A stretch of DNA of 42,625 nt from Candidatus Poribacteria bacterium (GTDB taxonomy: Bacteria > Poribacteria > WGA-4E > WGA-3G), in assembly GCA_012271015.1 (NCBI GenBank), contig JAAXHD010000120.1:12978-55602 (forward strand). The letters are read 5' to 3'. Under the pieces are notes generated by a model, which worked only from the letters and a program-made list of their open reading frames with translations, did no database searches and was not told the DNA's origin. The position numbers and the translations under genes were made by a program. Every line of letters starts with the position of its first letter. The stretch's first letter is position 1. This document shows, one piece after another, positions 40,913 to 42,625 of this stretch.

Positions 40913-41662
40913 TTAGTGAAGATGTTCACCCTCAAGTCCCTGAAAGAAATAGATAACGCAAAAGGTCAAGACGAATCCGATGACAAAAAGCATTTTGGCA
41001 AAGCGACTCAGGTTTCCTGTCTTCTCAACGGTATAGTTACCACGAAACCCATCCATCACGACGTGTAAGAGGGTACCGACAGCGAATGCTGTGAGGTAGT
41101 TTGTCAATTCGCCGAAAGCCCCGCGGAGTAGCTGCTCCCCCAGTGCCGCTCCAATAACCGGTCCAAGTATGAGTGGTGTCAGTTGGAGCAGTGTTTTCCT
41201 AAAATTTTGATTCCGGAGGAGCGCAACAGCGATAAGTATTCCGACCGGTAGGCGATGGATGAGTATGCCGAATGCGAGTGCGCCGCCAAGTATATCTTCT
41301 CTCGCGGCGATAACCAAATTAAGTCCATCTGTCAGTGAGTGAAGTGAGAGTCCGAGAACGGTTAAGTTGATGCCCCATCTCTTGTCTGTATTGTTTGTAT
41401 GCCTTCCCGTGTCCCGACGTTGATGTGTCGTGAGATATTCTATGCCTGAAATTAGGAAAAATCCACCCCACATCACAAGGATTGTGATGTAACCTACTTC
41501 GGTGAAAAGGTGCATCATCATAATCAAGACGATGCCGAGTACTGCCCCCGCTGTCAATCCAAAAATATGTCCGAAATGTTTTTGTTGCCCCCGCGAAACA
41601 AAAGCGATTCCCGCCCCGAGTGGAACCGTTACCACTGCAATTGCCAGATAGAATATAAGCAT
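40913..41662 (-). CDS. ZIP-family divalent metal transporter
   Basis: The 249-residue product has about seven or eight helices and the ZIP metal-site helices: LGLSLHSLTDGLNL (helix 4, HSxxDG) and FGILIHRLPVGILIAV (helix 5, with H and P but no Glu in the usual HExP position). A His-containing loop (HQRRDTGRHTNNTDKR) lies between helices 3 and 4. It should move zinc, iron or manganese into the cytoplasm or out of a compartment. It ends EGEHLH. ATG at 41662 lies 6 nt after TATAGT with TTGCAT at 17 nt, and there is no ribosome site, so the mRNA may be leaderless. The frame is also open upstream to an ATT at the end of repeat copy G. Confidence 0.85.
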   Translation of the reverse strand: MLIFYLAIAVVTVPLGAGIAFVSRGQQKHFGHIFGLTAGAVLGIVLIMMMHLFTEVGYITILVMWGGFFLISGIEYLTTHQRRDTGRHTNNTDKRWGINLTVLGLSLHSLTDGLNLVIAAREDILGGALAFGILIHRLPVGILIAVALLRNQNFRKTLLQLTPLILGPVIGAALGEQLLRGAFGELTNYLTAFAVGTLLHVVMDGFRGNYTVEKTGNLSRFAKMLFVIGFVLTFCVIYFFQGLEGEHLH

Positions 41663-41668
41663 AGTGTA

Positions 41669-41697
41669 ACTATAGCAGAATTTGGATCGTAATGCAA
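41669..41697 (-). promoter_or_regulatory. Promoter placing the transcript start at the ZIP start codon
   Basis: On the minus strand TTGCAT (41697-41692), 17 nt, TATAGT (41674-41669), TACACT, ATG. The expected transcription start is about at the ATG itself. The -35 begins exactly where repeat copy G ends. Confidence 0.5.
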
Positions 41698-41740
41698 TTT
41701 TTTAATTTTACCTTGCGGTTCGGTCAGGTGAGTTAGAGAA
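41698..41740 (-). repeat. Gene-start repeat, copy G
   Basis: On the minus strand CTAACTCACCTGACCGAACCG, CAAGG, TAAAAT and TAAAAA match the core of copies A, B and F. The base after the A-run gives ATT rather than ATG. The ZIP start is 36 nt further on, in frame with that ATT. Confidence 0.8.
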
Positions 41741-41788
41741 TAAATTAAAAATCCACTTTCAAATTGCTGACAGGATTTATTTTTTTTC

Positions 41789-41817
41789 TTGACGCTTTTG
41801 CACATTAATGTTAGTAT
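41789..41817 (+). promoter_or_regulatory. Sigma-70-type promoter for the unknown gene at 41900
   Basis: TTGACG (41789-41794) and TAGTAT (41812-41817) are 17 nt apart, 82 nt before the ATG. It is divergent from the ZIP promoter. Confidence 0.5.
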
Positions 41818-41899
41818 TAATCCTCCCGACAAACAAAGAAACGCGAACCAAGCCCGAGCGGGTATTATATTCACAATTTGTTACAAAGGACGCATAAAA

Positions 41900-42337
41900 A
41901 TGTTAGACAAAATTTTTGATGTTATCGTTGGATGCATGCTTAATCGAGATTTAGACAAGGAAATTGGCACCCGACGGAGCTTATTGAACGGTAAAATATT
42001 ACAGATCCCTTCAAAAATCTTAGACAGAGTCATTGATTTTATGATGAGCACTCGGTATTCTTACTACTTGAAGATGCAAAGTAATATGCTTGAAGGGGGT
42101 CTTGTTGAGATGCCCTCAAATATCTTTGATTGGAAAGCACTCGAGCGCGCCAGTAGCTACCTACGTGTCTATATGGAAGAATGCCACGAGGAGTTCAAGG
42201 AAGAATATGTCGGAAATTTTCTTGATGAAGATTTTAAAGAATGGTTCCGTCATTTTCATATTGAACGTCCGGCACGTAAAGCGGCGAAAAAATCTGTTTC
42301 TGAGGCGTTACTCTCGGACGATTTGCCGAGGGTTTGA
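41900..42337 (+). CDS. Small protein of unknown function
   Basis: The product is about 145 residues from ATG at 41900, with AAAGGA 9 nt upstream. An in-frame start at 41789 coincides with the -35 box of the predicted promoter and is rejected. The chain is mixed and largely helical, begins [17 protein letters not shown], has no signal or membrane helix, and ends with a Lys/Ala-rich tail. No family is recognised. Its 3' end overlaps the convergent DUF5131-type gene by 30 nt. The upstream spacer contains a promoter only. Confidence 0.6.
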   Translation: MLDKIFDVIVGCMLNRDLDKEIGTRRSLLNGKILQIPSKILDRVIDFMMSTRYSYYLKMQSNMLEGGLVEMPSNIFDWKALERASSYLRVYMEECHEEFKEEYVGNFLDEDFKEWFRHFHIERPARKAAKKSVSEALLSDDLPRV

Positions 42338-42625
42338 AGTTAGAGTTTTAAGATGCCGGGAATCCGGCATCTCATCATAAGTCCGTCCGTTTAGTTTCCT
42401 TCCGGTTTTTGATTTGCGTTTGCCGCCCCACTGCTTAAAGAAAAACGGTGTTTTTGCATCCTCGCACTGGTCACGGATGTCAATAACCCATTTCTTTTGC
42501 ATTTCGCGGGCGCCGGGACCGGACTCACCGCCCACGATGACCCAGTCTATTCCCTCCAACGTCAAATTTGGGAGAGCACCAAGTAGCGGTTCAAGTGAGA
42601 GAAATTTGATCTGCGCACTGGTTTG
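42308..42625 (-). CDS. DUF5131 (phage Gp37/Gp68-like) protein, C-terminal part, cut by the window edge
   Basis: The frame is open from the window end ([16 protein letters not shown]) through [38 protein letters not shown] and GRTYDEMPD to a TAA at 42310-42308. These are hallmark segments of DUF5131/Gp37-Gp68 family proteins, which in full length carry an N-terminal radical-SAM-like CxxxCxxC region; that part lies outside. The family is common in phages and mobile islands, so a prophage or island may begin to the right. The last residues after DEMPD are encoded by a palindrome. Confidence 0.85.
   Translation of the reverse strand, partial: QTSAQIKFLSLEPLLGALPNLTLEGIDWVIVGGESGPGAREMQKKWVIDIRDQCEDAKTPFFFKQWGGKRKSKTGRKLNGRTYDEMPDSRHLKTLTSNPRQIVRE
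42352..42371. repeat. Perfect 8-bp hairpin inside the DUF5131 3' end
   Basis: GATGCCGG at 42352-42359 pairs with CCGGCATC at 42364-42371 around GAAT. It lies 15 nt after the stop of the plus-strand gene and within the coding end of the minus-strand one. It could stall transcription, but no T-run follows. Confidence 0.6.

Overview
The window is chromosomal DNA from a Gram-negative bacterium with roughly balanced base composition. Lipoproteins, outer-membrane beta-barrels, a PorV-like protein and FlgD-type C-terminal domains all point to an outer membrane. Three phytanoyl-CoA dioxygenase-like (PhyH) proteins, a sulfatase, a Uma2-type nuclease with a coiled-coil tail, a WD40 protein and many short dispersed repeats together resemble Candidatus Poribacteria or a related uncultured lineage. 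That placement is inference from gene content. There is no rRNA or tRNA that I can identify, no CRISPR array and no complete insertion sequence.

Layout. 0-5.3 kb (+): OmpA-type lipoprotein, small beta-barrel, O-antigen ligase-like membrane protein and a sulfatase-fold enzyme. 5.3-11.2 kb (-): a WD40 protein overlapping a MacB/FtsX-type permease, followed by an STT3-like oligosaccharyltransferase broken by an amber codon and a frameshift. 11.3-13.2 kb: a Cys-rich secreted protein, a gene-poor stretch with a terminator, a C12 tract and a MITE-like element, then a frameshifted Uma2 gene. 13.4-16.2 kb: an MDR dehydrogenase (-), a PhyH enzyme (+) and a sugar-nucleotidyltransferase (+). 16.3-20.0 kb (-): a tight housekeeping cluster of isoprenyl transferase, HtrA-like protease with a C-terminal membrane domain, TIM-barrel isomerase and RsgA. 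20.3-22.3 kb (+): a large polytopic membrane protein. 22.4-35.1 kb (-): a P-type ATPase-like protein lacking its catalytic motifs, homoserine kinase, aminotransferase, YCF48-like protein, FN3/FlgD-like protein, PorV-like protein, Pcm, and a barrel-SppA fusion. 35.3-41.7 kb (-): two PhyH enzymes, a discoidin-domain lipoprotein, a glycoside-hydrolase-like secreted protein and a ZIP transporter. The window ends with a small unknown gene (+) and a partial DUF5131-family gene (-).

The most unusual structure is an interspersed repeat family whose conserved tail (CCGCAAGG, then TATAAT or TAAAAT, then TAAAAA) abuts start codons or protein 5' ends. At three clear gene starts (25305, 26366, 30605) it runs straight into ATG. 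At two membrane-protein genes (2365 and 20454) the reading frame runs through it without a good start, and at rsgA it supplies the stop codon. Several copies also carry a CCTGC...GCAGG-TTTTT hairpin just after the upstream gene, so the unit looks like a transposable intergenic cassette (terminator plus gene-start module). Other palindromic repeats have entered coding sequence in the O-antigen ligase-like gene and in the sppA 3' end. The second notable item is the intact 956-residue P-type ATPase-like protein with Asn in place of the phosphorylated Asp.
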